Source of the DNA: Stenotrophomonas maltophilia R551-3
GTDB taxonomy: Bacteria; Pseudomonadota; Gammaproteobacteria; Xanthomonadales; Xanthomonadaceae
Direction of reading: 5' to 3'
DNA length: 64,000 bases
Assembly: GCF_000020665.1 (NCBI RefSeq)
Contig: NC_011071.1
Location: 248,001-312,000 of the forward strand
In this document: positions 35,292 to 43,436 of the stretch, in pieces
Position numbering within the stretch: the first letter of the stretch is position 1
Layout of the letters: each line of letters opens with the position of its first letter
Position numbers and translations under genes: made by a program
The notes under the pieces: generated by a model
Seen by the model: the letters and a program-made list of their open reading frames with translations, nothing else
Told to the model about the DNA's origin: nothing
Databases searched by the model: none

Positions 35292-36140
35292 ATGCTGACC
35301 CGTGCCCTGATCGTCGTACTGGCCATCCTCAATCTTGGCGTCGCCTGCTGGTGGCTGCTGCGCGATGCACCGCAACCGCCCGCGCCGCCGCCGCAACCGG
35401 CTGGCGTGGCCGAGTTGCGCTGGGTGCCGGGAGGTGTGGATGCGACTGCCGCTGCCGAAGCCAGTGCTGCCGCCCCGACCGCGCCGTTGATGGAGCGCGA
35501 ACCGGCGGCGAAGACGGCTGTGGCTGCCACGCCTGCACCAGCTACGCCGGCTCAGCCGGAGGTCGCCAAGCCGCAGGTGGCTGAGGCTACGCCGGTTGCT
35601 GCCGCTGCCAAGCCGGGAACACCGCCTGCACCGGCCCCAGCGCCGGAAAAACCCGTAACCCCGCCCGTGGCTGCCGAGCCGCCGCGCTGCATCGCGCTGG
35701 GCCCGTTCGCCGACCGCGCCGCCGCGACCAGTGCGCAAGGCAAGGCCAGTACTGTGCTCAGCCAAGTGCGCCTGCGCGAACAGCCTGCTGCCAGCGGCAG
35801 CGCACGTTTCCGGGTGATGCTGCCGGCCGCCGCCAATCGCGAAGAAGCCCAGGCCACGGTGAAGCGCATCGTCGCCGCCGGCCTGAGCGACTACTACATC
35901 ATCAGCCAGGGCGAGGACATCAACGCCGTGGCGCTGGGCCAGTACCGCAACCGCGAAGGCGCCGAGCGCCGCATGGCAGCGGTGCAGGCCGCGGGCTTCC
36001 AGCCGCGCCTGGTCGCCAGCGGCGACGCCGGCCAGTGGTGGCTGGAAGGGCAGCTGGCGGCGGGCACGCAGCCGGCTCAGGCCCAGCAGCGCAGCGGGGC
36101 GGCACAGAGCCGGTCGCTGGAATGCACGCGGTTGCGCTAG
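35292..36140 (+). CDS. SPOR-domain membrane protein
   Basis: A 282-residue protein with one N-terminal membrane anchor (ALIVVLAILNLGVACWWLL), a long Ala/Pro-rich linker (residues 35-130) and a C-terminal SPOR domain (from CIALGPFADRAAATSAQGKAS through YYIISQGEDINAVALGQYRNREGAERRMAAVQAAGFQP). SPOR domains bind denuded peptidoglycan at division sites. It is third in the birA-coaX unit. Its TAG stop coincides with a TAGAAT -10-like sequence 38 bp before tRNA-Thr. Confidence 0.88.
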   Translation: MLTRALIVVLAILNLGVACWWLLRDAPQPPAPPPQPAGVAELRWVPGGVDATAAAEASAAAPTAPLMEREPAAKTAVAATPAPATPAQPEVAKPQVAEATPVAAAAKPGTPPAPAPAPEKPVTPPVAAEPPRCIALGPFADRAAATSAQGKASTVLSQVRLREQPAASGSARFRVMLPAAANREEAQATVKRIVAAGLSDYYIISQGEDINAVALGQYRNREGAERRMAAVQAAGFQPRLVASGDAGQWWLEGQLAAGTQPAQAQQRSGAAQSRSLECTRLR

Positions 36141-36180
36141 AATCCCCGGACCGCGGCGCTGCCGCCGGTGATCCACCCAT

Positions 36181-36256
36181 GCCGCTTTAGCTCAGTTGGT
36201 AGAGCAACTGTCTTGTAAACAGTAGGTCATCCGTTCGATTCGGATAAGCGGCACCA
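36181..36256 (+). tRNA. tRNA-Thr, anticodon TGT
   Basis: A 76-nt gene with an encoded CCA end. Acceptor arms GCCGCTT/AAGCGGC pair exactly, the D-loop is AGCTCAGTTGGTAGAGC, the anticodon stem ACTGT/ACAGT encloses loop CTTGTAA (anticodon TGT, reading ACA), and the T-arm is TTCGATTC. A TAGAAT sequence 38 bp upstream, within the stop of the SPOR gene, is the likely -10. Confidence 0.97.
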
Positions 36257-36405
36257 TCAAGCAACTGTAGTTGTGCCCGCACAGCCGCGGCACGGACGTT
36301 GGTCGAGCACTGCTCCCTGTCGCGTCTCCTTCCTTCTTTCGCTGCTGATCTTCTATCCGGGGCGTGATCCATCGCCGTGCATTTCCCCGAGCGCGTTCCG
36401 CAGGG

Positions 36406-36434
36406 TTGAGAATGTGTAGCCTGTAGGCTACAGT
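36406..36434 (+). promoter_or_regulatory. toxin-antitoxin promoter and palindromic operator
   Basis: TTGAGA (36406-36411), a 17-bp spacer and TACAGT (36429-36434). A perfect 18-bp palindrome TGTAGCCT-GT-AGGCTACA (36415-36432) fills the spacer and overlaps the -10, the expected place for autorepression by the antitoxin. The predicted transcription start falls at the toxin ATG, so this message too may be leaderless. Confidence 0.7.
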
Positions 36435-36439
36435 CATCC

Positions 36440-36727
36440 ATGAAGATCCAGCGTACCCGTCAGTTCGCGACATGGATTGACGCTCTCAAGGACGTAACCG
36501 GGCGCGCTCGCATCCTGGCCCGCATCGGTCGGCTCAGCGAAGGCCATCTGGGCGATCACCGCTATCTGGCCGATGGCGTTTCCGAACTGCGCATCGATGT
36601 GGGACCGGGTTACCGCGTGTACTACACCCAGCGCGGCAGGCAGTGGGTGATTCTGCTGGCTGGCGGCGACAAGGGTTCACAGCAACGCGATATCGAGAAG
36701 GCCAGGGAGATTGCGCGTGCCCTGTAG
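36440..36727 (+). CDS. HigB/RelE-like toxin (HI1419 family)
   Basis: A 95-residue RelE/ParE-superfamily toxin of the phage-derived Gp49/HI1419 addiction-killer group. The core reads TRQFATWIDALKDVTGRARILARIGRL, then SELRIDVGPGYRVYYTQRG and a C-terminal DIEKAREIARAL. This group usually degrades ribosome-bound mRNA; activity here is inferred. It is encoded before its antitoxin, as in HigBA. The patch follows tRNA-Thr directly. Confidence 0.9.
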   Translation: MKIQRTRQFATWIDALKDVTGRARILARIGRLSEGHLGDHRYLADGVSELRIDVGPGYRVYYTQRGRQWVILLAGGDKGSQQRDIEKAREIARAL

Positions 36728-36785
36728 GCGTCGAACGGGCTGCAGGTGAAACGACTCAATACCGAAGTACTGGAGCTGTCCCATC

Positions 36786-37088
36786 ATGGTCATCAAGAAG
36801 AAAGTTGAACTCAAAGCATTTGACGTGGCCGAGCACCTTCGCACACCGGAGGAGATGGCGGCCTATCTCGATGCCTGCATCGAAGAAAGCGATGGCGATT
36901 CTGCGTTCATTGCCAAGGCGCTCGGCGACATCGCGCGCGCTCAAGGGATGAGCAAGGTCGCACGAGCGGCGGGCCTCTCGCGTGAGAGTCTGTATCGCGC
37001 ACTGTCGGGCGAGCGCAGCCCTGATTTTGCGACCATCCTCAAAGTGACCCGCGCCTTGGGTGTTCGCCTGCATGCCAGCGCAGCATAA
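36786..37088 (+). CDS. HigA-like antitoxin (HI1420 family, XRE)
   Basis: A 100-residue antidote protein with a C-terminal XRE helix-turn-helix (GMSKVARAAGLSRESLYRALSGERSPDFATILKVTRALG). The N-terminal FDVAEHLRTPEEMAAYLDACIEE is diagnostic for the HI1420 type. It follows the toxin by 58 bp with GGAGCTG as ribosome site and probably binds the palindrome upstream of the toxin. A clear terminator follows. Confidence 0.9.
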   Translation: MVIKKKVELKAFDVAEHLRTPEEMAAYLDACIEESDGDSAFIAKALGDIARAQGMSKVARAAGLSRESLYRALSGERSPDFATILKVTRALGVRLHASAA

Positions 37089-37151
37089 GCACATGCGCCG
37101 ATCTTGATGCGTCGGCACAACGCCGGTCGCAAAGGCGGTGGAACGAACATG

Positions 37152-37175
37152 AAAAACCGCCTTTCGGCGGTTTTT
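37152..37175 (+). terminator. intrinsic terminator of the toxin-antitoxin operon
   Basis: AAAAACCGCC, loop TTTC, GGCGGTTTTT: a compact, near-symmetric rho-independent terminator 63 bp after the antitoxin stop. Confidence 0.9.
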
Positions 37176-37321
37176 CGTCCCGAGCAGGTGAGTCAATTCA
37201 ATGACGCAGCAAAGGAGGAGTCGTTGGGCCATTCTGGTTCGAAGCAGCTCGTGTGTCACGCGGCGCATCGATGCATTGCTTGTCAACCGTTGCCAGCTCA
37301 AGACGTCAGGCGCGAACAGGC

Positions 37322-37771
37322 TCAATCAAACCGGATGATGCGGATCAACCCCTTGGTCGACGATCCGTCTCCGAAGGCGGCCAACGTGCCACAGGGGAAT
37401 ACCTCTTTCGCACCGTCATGGTTGACGAATGAGATCGCGCACTGTGCCCGCGTGCCAGGCGTGATCCGGGTGATGGCACGGTCATTCAGCACGAAGCTCT
37501 ACCACATGAGTTCGGGGCTTATCGAAAGCGCCATGGGGCGCGCGGTGGAGTCGATCATCTCTGCAACAGCGCCGCCGCGCGAATCTACTTCGTCCAGCTG
37601 CAGCTCAACGAGAACAGGTTTCAGGTTTGGATAGGGTGTGCTCATCCCAGGAGCGGGTCTGCCTGATTCGATAGCCGGGGTAGTGACGCGCTGAACCTGT
37701 ACGTTGGGGATCCCACTGTTCTGTATTGCGGCCAAGCGGTATTGATGAAGGGCGACATCGCAATCTTCCAT
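37322..37771 (-). pseudogene. hypothetical gene broken by one amber codon
   Basis: Reading down from the ATG at 37771, 90 codons end at a TAG (37501-37499) after SPELMW. The same frame then continues with 58 further sense codons (starting SFVLNDRAITRITPG, including CAISFVNHDGAKEVFPCGTLAAFGDG) to a TGA at 37322. Both halves have protein-like composition and there is no frame change, so one base change (for example TGG to TAG) probably killed a protein of about 149 residues. I do not recognise the family. The frame is also open upstream of the ATG without another start. Composition is less GC-rich than the core genes. Confidence 0.65.
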
Positions 37772-37890
37772 GAAGGACGGTCGGGTCCGCGCGGCATCAT
37801 GCCATGTGATCGCCCTGCTGCACCGCCGCGAGTGGTGTCACACCGCTCTGGCTAGACTGTGCTTCTTTTTCCCCACCGCAGGAGGCACCC

Positions 37891-38811
37891 ATGGCCCATC
37901 CCATTTCCGTATCCCTGATTGGCGTTCCCACCGATGTGGGTGCGGGCCATCGTGGTGCCCGGCTGGGGCCGGAAGCACTGCGCGTGGCGGGCCTGCCGGA
38001 GGCGCTGGAGGCGCGCGGCGTGGACGTGCGCGACCTGGGCAACCTGGATGGCCCGCGCAACCCGTGGACCGCGCCGGTGGAAGGCTACCGCCATCTGGAT
38101 GAAGTGGTGGCGTGGAACCATGCGCTGATGGAAGCCAGCTACGCCGAACTGCAGGCCGGCCGCATGCCGATCATGCTCGGTGGCGACCATTGCCTGGGCA
38201 TCGGTTCGATCACTGCGGTGGCGCGCTGGTGCCGCGAACAGGGCAAGACCCTGCGCGTGCTGTGGCTGGATGCCCATTCGGATTTCAACACCAGCGACGT
38301 GACCCCGTCGGGCAACATCCACGGCATGCCGGTGGCCTGCCTGTGCGGCCTCGGCCCGGATGCGTTGACCCGCCTCGGTGGCACCGTGCCGGCGATCACC
38401 CCGGCGCAGATGCACCAGATCGGCATCCGCTCGGTGGACCCGGAAGAGAAGCGCCTGATCAAGACCCACAAGGTGGATGTCTATGACATGCGCTACATCG
38501 ACGAGAACGGCATGAAGCGCACCGTGGAAGCCGCCTTGGCCGGCATCGACGAGAACACCCATCTGCATGTCAGCTTCGATGTCGACTTCCTCGACCCGAG
38601 CATCGCACCGGGCGTGGGCACCACCGTGCCGGGCGGGGTGAACTACCGTGAGGCGCAGCTGGTGATGGAAATGATCGCCGACACCGGGCGCATGGGTTCG
38701 CTGGACATCGTCGAGCTCAACCCCTTGTTGGACAAGCAGAATGCCACTGCCGAACTGGCCGTGGACCTGGTCGAAAGCCTGTTCGGCAAGTCCACGCTGA
38801 TGCGCGATTGA
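37891..38811 (+). CDS. rocF: arginase
   Basis: A 306-residue ureohydrolase that splits arginine into ornithine and urea with a dimanganese centre. Metal-binding motifs are GGDHCLG (97-103), LDAHSDFNT (126-134) and SFDVDFLDPS; the typical GVPTDVGAGHRGARLGPEALR opens the protein and ELNPLLDKQN closes it. GCAGGAGGC provides the ribosome site. The gene stands alone. Confidence 0.95.
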   Translation: MAHPISVSLIGVPTDVGAGHRGARLGPEALRVAGLPEALEARGVDVRDLGNLDGPRNPWTAPVEGYRHLDEVVAWNHALMEASYAELQAGRMPIMLGGDHCLGIGSITAVARWCREQGKTLRVLWLDAHSDFNTSDVTPSGNIHGMPVACLCGLGPDALTRLGGTVPAITPAQMHQIGIRSVDPEEKRLIKTHKVDVYDMRYIDENGMKRTVEAALAGIDENTHLHVSFDVDFLDPSIAPGVGTTVPGGVNYREAQLVMEMIADTGRMGSLDIVELNPLLDKQNATAELAVDLVESLFGKSTLMRD

Positions 38812-38973
38812 CGGCGCCGCCTGAACGAATCTGTGATCCGTTCACACGCGCTCCACGCCACTGCCGCCAGATTGCACTTCACGCGGCGGTGGTGGGTGTT
38901 GGCCTTCTCCCGCCGAGCGAAACAATCCCATCCGCGAATGAAGCGGTGTAGCGGCAAACCCAAGGAGAAGCCC

Positions 38974-39111
38974 ATGAAGCGCGTAGTTGCCCTGATGCTG
39001 TTGTCGATGTTCTCGGTGGCCCTGCTGGCCGGTTGCAACACCATTGCCGGTGCCGGCAAGGACGTGCAGAAGGCTGGTGAGAAGGTTGAGGACACCGCCA
39101 AGGGCCGGTAA
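38974..39111 (+). CDS. entericidin-type small lipoprotein
   Basis: A 45-residue lipoprotein with signal and lipobox LLAGC; the mature peptide CNTIAGAGKDVQKAGEKVEDTAKGR matches the entericidin A/B family. CAAGGAGAAG precedes the ATG. Entericidins are stress-related outer-membrane lipoproteins; the toxin-antidote role claimed for E. coli EcnAB cannot be assumed for a single copy. Confidence 0.9.
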   Translation: MKRVVALMLLSMFSVALLAGCNTIAGAGKDVQKAGEKVEDTAKGR

Positions 39112-39131
39112 GACCGGCACGCAGCGAAAAG

Positions 39132-39164
39132 AAAAAAGGCCGGGGACATCCCCGGCCTTTTTTT
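39132..39164 (+). terminator. intrinsic terminator after the entericidin gene
   Basis: AAAAAAGGCCGGGGA, loop CA, TCCCCGGCC followed by seven T. Strong and near-symmetric. Confidence 0.93.
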
Positions 39165-39314
39165 GTGCGCGCTATTCGCTGCGTGCTGTCGAAGCGGAGT
39201 GAACCATTCAAGCAGGTGAGCATGTATTTCATTGCAGGTTGACCGGTCTTCAACGGCCACTGCGCGAAGCTGGAGCCACGGTAAGAACGCCGTTGCAACC
39301 AAGGATTCCCAGCA

Positions 39315-39536
39315 ATGAACAAAGACATCATTTCCGGCAAGTGGTCGCAGCTGAAGGGCAAGGCCCAGGCCAAGTGGGGCGATCTGACCAACGACGATTT
39401 CGATGTGGCCGAGGGCAATGCCGAGTATCTGGCCGGTCGCCTGCAGGAACGTTATGGCTGGGCCAAGGACCGCGCTGAGAAGGAAGTCCGTGAGTTCCAG
39501 GACAGCGTGAGCAAGGACTACCCGGACTACAAGTAA
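39315..39536 (+). CDS. CsbD-family stress protein
   Basis: A 73-residue hydrophilic helical protein. The N-terminal [29 protein letters not shown] is the CsbD signature. Members are induced in general stress responses, but their molecular role is unknown. It stands alone between two terminators, 150 bp after the entericidin terminator. Confidence 0.92.
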   Translation: MNKDIISGKWSQLKGKAQAKWGDLTNDDFDVAEGNAEYLAGRLQERYGWAKDRAEKEVREFQDSVSKDYPDYK

Positions 39537-39555
39537 GCGCTTCGGTTTCCCCCAT

Positions 39556-39593
39556 AACACGACGCCCGCACCGTGAGGTTGCGGGCGTTGTGT
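39556..39593. terminator. bidirectional hairpin between csbD and the facing gene
   Basis: ACGCCCGCA/TGCGGGCGT with flanking AACAC/GTGTT pairing, and only a weak T-rich tail. It probably ends both convergent genes. Confidence 0.55.
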
Positions 39594-39609
39594 TGTCTGC
39601 AGGGGGCGA

Positions 39610-40410
39610 TCAACGCGCCGGCGGGTCCGGCACGTAGCGGTTGGGGAACGCCTGCGGTTCGCGCGGTAGGCGGGAGGGGGAGTCCACCAGGATGCCGCGT
39701 GCGCGCAGGTTGCGGGCGCTGTCGTAGCGCAGCTGCAGGACCTGCGCCGGGCTGCGGCTGGCGCGTTCGAAGTCGGTATCGCGCACCGAAGACTGCTCGC
39801 GTGCACCGTGGCCGGTGCCCAGCGCTGGCGACTGCGACTTGCTGGCGTAGCCCTCGATGCGGCTGTTGCTGGCGCTGGCATCGGCCGCTGCTTCGGCCGC
39901 CGGGGCCGGTGCTGGCAGGCCACGGCGCAGGATCGGCTGCGGGTACCAGCGTCGCGCTTCCTCGAACACCGCCACGCCCACCACGCCGATATTGTCTGGG
40001 CGGCCGGTGCGGCTGGCATAGCTGCCGCTGGGGCTGCTGAACACGAACTGCGCCACTTCGTCCTGGCTCTTGCGCCAGCCGGTGATGTCGGCGCGCTGGC
40101 CGGGGTTGAGCACGTAGCCGGTCTGCGAGGGATCGGCATCCTCGCCGGAGATGGCATTGACGCCGTCCACCGACAGCACCACCAGCACCCGGCGCGGGCT
40201 GTCGTTGTACAGGCGCACGGCGTAGCGGTGGCCGCGTTCGCCGGCCACCCAGCGCTGGCCGTCGGCCGGGTAGGCGCGCAGTTCAGTACCGCGGTCGCGG
40301 TCGACCAGGGCCATGCGCACGGGGCCGCCCTCGTACACCGGCGGCGGCATCGGAGCCGGACGGAAGCCGGCCAGGGGCAGGATCAGCAGCAGGGGCAGCA
40401 GGCGTTTCAT
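39610..40410 (-). CDS. secreted conserved hypothetical protein
   Basis: A 266-residue protein with a signal peptide (LLPLLLILPLAGF). The middle reads VVLSVDGVNAISGEDADPSQTGYVLNPGQRADITGWRKSQDEVAQFVFSSPSGSYASRTG, a pattern seen in conserved proteins of Xanthomonadaceae without assigned function. The last third is polar and Arg-rich. It is divergent from trpS, whose start lies 108 bp away. Confidence 0.75.
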   Translation of the reverse strand: MKRLLPLLLILPLAGFRPAPMPPPVYEGGPVRMALVDRDRGTELRAYPADGQRWVAGERGHRYAVRLYNDSPRRVLVVLSVDGVNAISGEDADPSQTGYVLNPGQRADITGWRKSQDEVAQFVFSSPSGSYASRTGRPDNIGVVGVAVFEEARRWYPQPILRRGLPAPAPAAEAAADASASNSRIEGYASKSQSPALGTGHGAREQSSVRDTDFERASRSPAQVLQLRYDSARNLRARGILVDSPSRLPREPQAFPNRYVPDPPAR

Positions 40411-40518
40411 CGGGCGTCTCCAGCGGGGTTGCGTGAATGAACGCGCCGCAGGCCCTGACGGGGTTGGTGGCGTGCAAGGTAAACTGGCCCCGTTCATCGA
40501 AGGTTACCCCACGCAGTC

Positions 40519-41811
40519 ATGACGACCCGAGTCCTTACCGGCATCACCCCCTCCGGCACGCCCCACCTGGGCAACTACGTTGGCGCCATCCGTCCGGCCA
40601 TCGCGGCCAGCCGCGCGCCGGGGATCGAGAGCTTCTTCTTCCTGGCCGATCTGCACAGCCTGATCAAGTCGCAGGACCCGCAGCGCACCCAGCGCGCGAC
40701 CCTGGAGATCGCGGCCAGCTGGCTGGCCTGCGGCCTGGACCCGGAACACGTGTGGTTCTACCGCCAGAGCGACATCCGCGAGACCACCGAGCTGATGTGG
40801 TTCCTGACCGCGATTGCCAGCAAGGGCATCCTCAACCGCGCGCATGCCTACAAGGCGGCGGTGGACAAGAACCGCGAGGAAGGCGTGGACGAGGACGCAG
40901 GCGTCAGCGCCGGCCTGTTCATGTACCCGGTGCTGATGGCGGCCGACATCCTGATCTTCAAGGCCAACCAGGTACCGGTGGGCCGTGACCAGATCCAGCA
41001 CATCGAGATGGCGCGTGACTTCGCCCAGCGCTTCAACCACGTGTACGGCAAGGAGTACTTCCCGCTGCCGGACGTGGTGATCGACGAGCAGGTGGCGACG
41101 TTGGCCGGCCTCGACGGCCGCAAGATGAGCAAGAGCTACCACAACACCATTCCGCTGTTCGTGCCGCGCGAAGAGCTGAAGAAGCTGGTGTTCTCGATCC
41201 TGACCGACTCGCGCGCACCGGGCGAGCCGAAGGACACCGAGGGCTCGGCGCTGTTCCAGATGTACCAGGCGTTCGCCACCCCGGAACAGACCGCGGAATT
41301 CGCCAAGGCGTTCGCTGCCGGCATCAGCTGGGGCGATGCCAAGCAGCAGCTTTTCGAGCGCATCGACAGCGAGCTGTCGCCGCTGCGCGAGCGCTACAAC
41401 GCGCTGATGGCCGAGCCGGAGAAGATTGAAGCGCTGCTCAAGCGCCGTGGCCAGCAGCTGCGCGAGCAGCTGGCGGCCCCGCTGCTGGACGAGCTGCGCC
41501 ATGCGGTGGGTCTGCGTGACCTGTCCAGCGCGGGCGACATCGCCAGCGAGGACGCCGGCGTGGCCCGCGTGGCACCGCCGCTGTTCAAGCAGTACCGCGA
41601 AAAGGATGGCCGCTTCTACTTCAAGCTGACCGCCGGTGACGGCACGCTGCTGATCCAGAGCGAAGGTTTCGATTCGCCGCGCGATGCCGGCCAGCTGATC
41701 GCCGTATTGAAGCAGGCTGAGCAGGGCGACCAGCTGCAGAGCGATCTGTTCAAGCTGGACGCCGAGGTCGATGCCGTGCTGGCCGCCCTGGCCATGCTGC
41801 GCGAAGCGTAA
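40519..41811 (+). CDS. trpS: tryptophanyl-tRNA synthetase
   Basis: A 430-residue class I synthetase. TPHLGNYVGA is the HIGH motif and GRKMSKSYHN the KMSKS motif; LMYPVLMAADILIFK-type core residues are in place. It is longer than E. coli TrpS (334): about 90 extra residues at the C-terminus (ending with a KDGRFYFKLTAGDGTLLIQSEGF domain) resemble the extended TrpS of Xanthomonadaceae. The role of the extension is unknown. Confidence 0.96.
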   Translation: MTTRVLTGITPSGTPHLGNYVGAIRPAIAASRAPGIESFFFLADLHSLIKSQDPQRTQRATLEIAASWLACGLDPEHVWFYRQSDIRETTELMWFLTAIASKGILNRAHAYKAAVDKNREEGVDEDAGVSAGLFMYPVLMAADILIFKANQVPVGRDQIQHIEMARDFAQRFNHVYGKEYFPLPDVVIDEQVATLAGLDGRKMSKSYHNTIPLFVPREELKKLVFSILTDSRAPGEPKDTEGSALFQMYQAFATPEQTAEFAKAFAAGISWGDAKQQLFERIDSELSPLRERYNALMAEPEKIEALLKRRGQQLREQLAAPLLDELRHAVGLRDLSSAGDIASEDAGVARVAPPLFKQYREKDGRFYFKLTAGDGTLLIQSEGFDSPRDAGQLIAVLKQAEQGDQLQSDLFKLDAEVDAVLAALAMLREA

Positions 41812-41814
41812 GGG

Positions 41815-41887
41815 GTAGTGCCGGCCGCTGGCCGGCAACTGCACGTTCCCCAGGTTCCCGGAAATGCCGGCCAGCGGCCGGCACTAC
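41815..41887. repeat. inverted pair of SMAG REP elements
   Basis: A forward element (41815-41837) and an inverted one (41865-41887) of the TGCCGGCC subtype, immediately behind trpS. Confidence 0.85.
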
Positions 41888-41949
41888 CCGTGAACGAAGG
41901 TCATGGCATGATGTCCGCGCGCCGCCGGCGCGATGACATGGAGTCTGCG

Positions 41950-42252
41950 ATGGCCTGGTTGTCGCTGCTGCTGTTCCTGCCCTGGTTTCTGTTGCTGGGC
42001 AGCCTGTACTGGCTGTTCCCGCGCCAGCCGCGTACCGCGCGACGGCGCCTGTTCGATGGTGCTGCCCTGGCATTGGCATTGCTGCTGAGCATCCTGGCGA
42101 TGCTCTGGGGCCACCACATCGGCCTGGTGCAGCCCGGCGCCGGCCCGATCTGGCCGCAGGTGCTGGCGGTGCTGTATGCCTACGGCGCGTTCCTGGCGGT
42201 GCTGGTGTTGGCCCTGTTGCTGCGGCCGCGGTTCGCATTGCGCTGCGACTGA
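41950..42252 (+). CDS. small three-helix membrane protein
   Basis: A 100-residue protein with three hydrophobic segments (WLSLLLFLPWFLLLGSLYWLF; ALALALLLSILAMLWG; VLAVLYAYGAFLAVLVLALLL). I do not recognise a family. The ATG at 41950 has GGAG six bases upstream; earlier in-frame starts (41908, 41911, 41938) would add a basic N-terminus. It lies between two REP pairs. Confidence 0.65.
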   Translation: MAWLSLLLFLPWFLLLGSLYWLFPRQPRTARRRLFDGAALALALLLSILAMLWGHHIGLVQPGAGPIWPQVLAVLYAYGAFLAVLVLALLLRPRFALRCD

Positions 42253-42255
42253 TCG

Positions 42256-42328
42256 GTAGCGCCGGCCGCTGGCCGGCAACTGTATTCACCTGGCTGCCCC
42301 GAGGTTGCCGGCCAGCGGCCGGCACTAC
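42256..42328. repeat. inverted pair of SMAG REP elements
   Basis: A forward element at 42256-42278 and an inverted one at 42306-42328, directly after the small membrane protein. Confidence 0.85.
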
Positions 42329-42407
42329 CGACCAAAGCCGCATCGAACCTGGGCTGCCTGCGCGCCTACCATGGGTGTCTGTTCCCGATCCTGCCAGGTG
42401 CGTGCCA

Positions 42408-43340
42408 ATGACCGCCGACCCCAGCATCCACACCATCGATACCGGTTTCCAGCGCCCGGATTTCGACGCGGCGTATCTGATCGTTGAAAACGGCCGCGCC
42501 GCGTTCGTCGACTGCGGCACCGGCCTGTCGGTACCGGCGATGTTGCAGGCGCTGGCGGACGCCGGTCTGGGTGTGGAAGCGGTGGACTGGCTGCTGCTCA
42601 CCCACGTGCATCTGGATCATGCAGGCGGTGCAGGCCTGCTGATGCAGCAGCTGCCGAACGCGAAGGCGGTGCTGCATCCGCGCGGCGCGCCGCACATGAT
42701 CGATCCGACCCGGCTGATTGCCGGCGCCACCGCGGTGTACGGCGCCGAAGAGATCGCGCGCAGCTATGGTCGCATCGAGGCGATTCCGGAGCACCGTGTG
42801 GTGGTGGCCGAAGACGGCCGCCGCATCGATCTGGCCGGCCGCGAGCTGGTGCTGCTGCATACGCCGGGCCATGCACTGCACCACTACTGCGTGTGGGATG
42901 CGCGCAGCCGCAGCTGGTTCACCGGCGATACGTTCGGTATCTCCTACCGCGAGCTGGATAGTGCGCAGGGTGCTTTCATCTTCCCCACCTCATCGCCGGT
43001 GCAGTTCGATCCGGAGGCGATGAAGGCCTCGATCCGGCGCATGCTGGGCTACGGCCCGCAAGCGATGTACCTGACCCACTACGGTCGTGTGGAACCGGTG
43101 GAGAAACTGGCCGACGACCTGTTCGAGCAGATCGATGCGATGGCCGCCATCGGCCGCCAGTGCGATGGCCGACCGGATCGCCACCGCTGCCTGCTGGCCG
43201 CACTGCAGGCGCTGTACCTGGAACGTGCACAGCTGCATGGCTGCGCGCTGGACGATGCCGCGGTGACCGCTGTTCTGGCGATGGACATCGAACTCAACGC
43301 CCAAGGCCTGGCCTGCTGGCTGGATCGCATCAGCAGGTAG
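42408..43340 (+). CDS. MBL-fold metallo-hydrolase
   Basis: A 310-residue metallo-beta-lactamase-fold hydrolase. THVHLDHAGG is the HxHxDH metal motif, LLHTPGHALHHY carries the next His, and FTGDTFG the bridging Asp. The class includes glyoxalase II-like and other hydrolases; substrate unknown. Its TAG stop is supplied by the GTAG head of a palindrome at 43337. It could be cotranscribed with no neighbour. Confidence 0.9.
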   Translation: MTADPSIHTIDTGFQRPDFDAAYLIVENGRAAFVDCGTGLSVPAMLQALADAGLGVEAVDWLLLTHVHLDHAGGAGLLMQQLPNAKAVLHPRGAPHMIDPTRLIAGATAVYGAEEIARSYGRIEAIPEHRVVVAEDGRRIDLAGRELVLLHTPGHALHHYCVWDARSRSWFTGDTFGISYRELDSAQGAFIFPTSSPVQFDPEAMKASIRRMLGYGPQAMYLTHYGRVEPVEKLADDLFEQIDAMAAIGRQCDGRPDRHRCLLAALQALYLERAQLHGCALDDAAVTAVLAMDIELNAQGLACWLDRISR

Positions 43341-43359
43341 ATCCACGCCATGCGTGGAT
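43337..43359 (+). repeat. GTAG-headed palindrome, ATCCACGC subtype
   Basis: The same subtype as at 17110, here lacking the final CTAC. The stop codon of the preceding gene is the TAG in the head. Confidence 0.8.
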
Positions 43360-43436
43360 GACGTTGGCCCAGGCTGCGCCGCGATGTCACGACCACGTTA
43401 CACTCTGGTGACTTCCAAGCTAGCCGTGGTACTGCC

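Noticed and set aside
36187..36441. Minus-strand ORF of 84 residues ending TRQLLYQLS
   Set aside because: It reads through the antisense of tRNA-Thr; this is a well-known false gene type from tRNA complements.
37104..37634. 176-residue plus-strand ORF behind the antitoxin
   Set aside because: It runs through the intrinsic terminator and is antisense to the better supported pseudogene frame.
36181..37900. Attachment-site duplication for an integrated element at tRNA-Thr
   Set aside because: No repeat of the tRNA 3' end was found downstream within the window, and there is no integrase.
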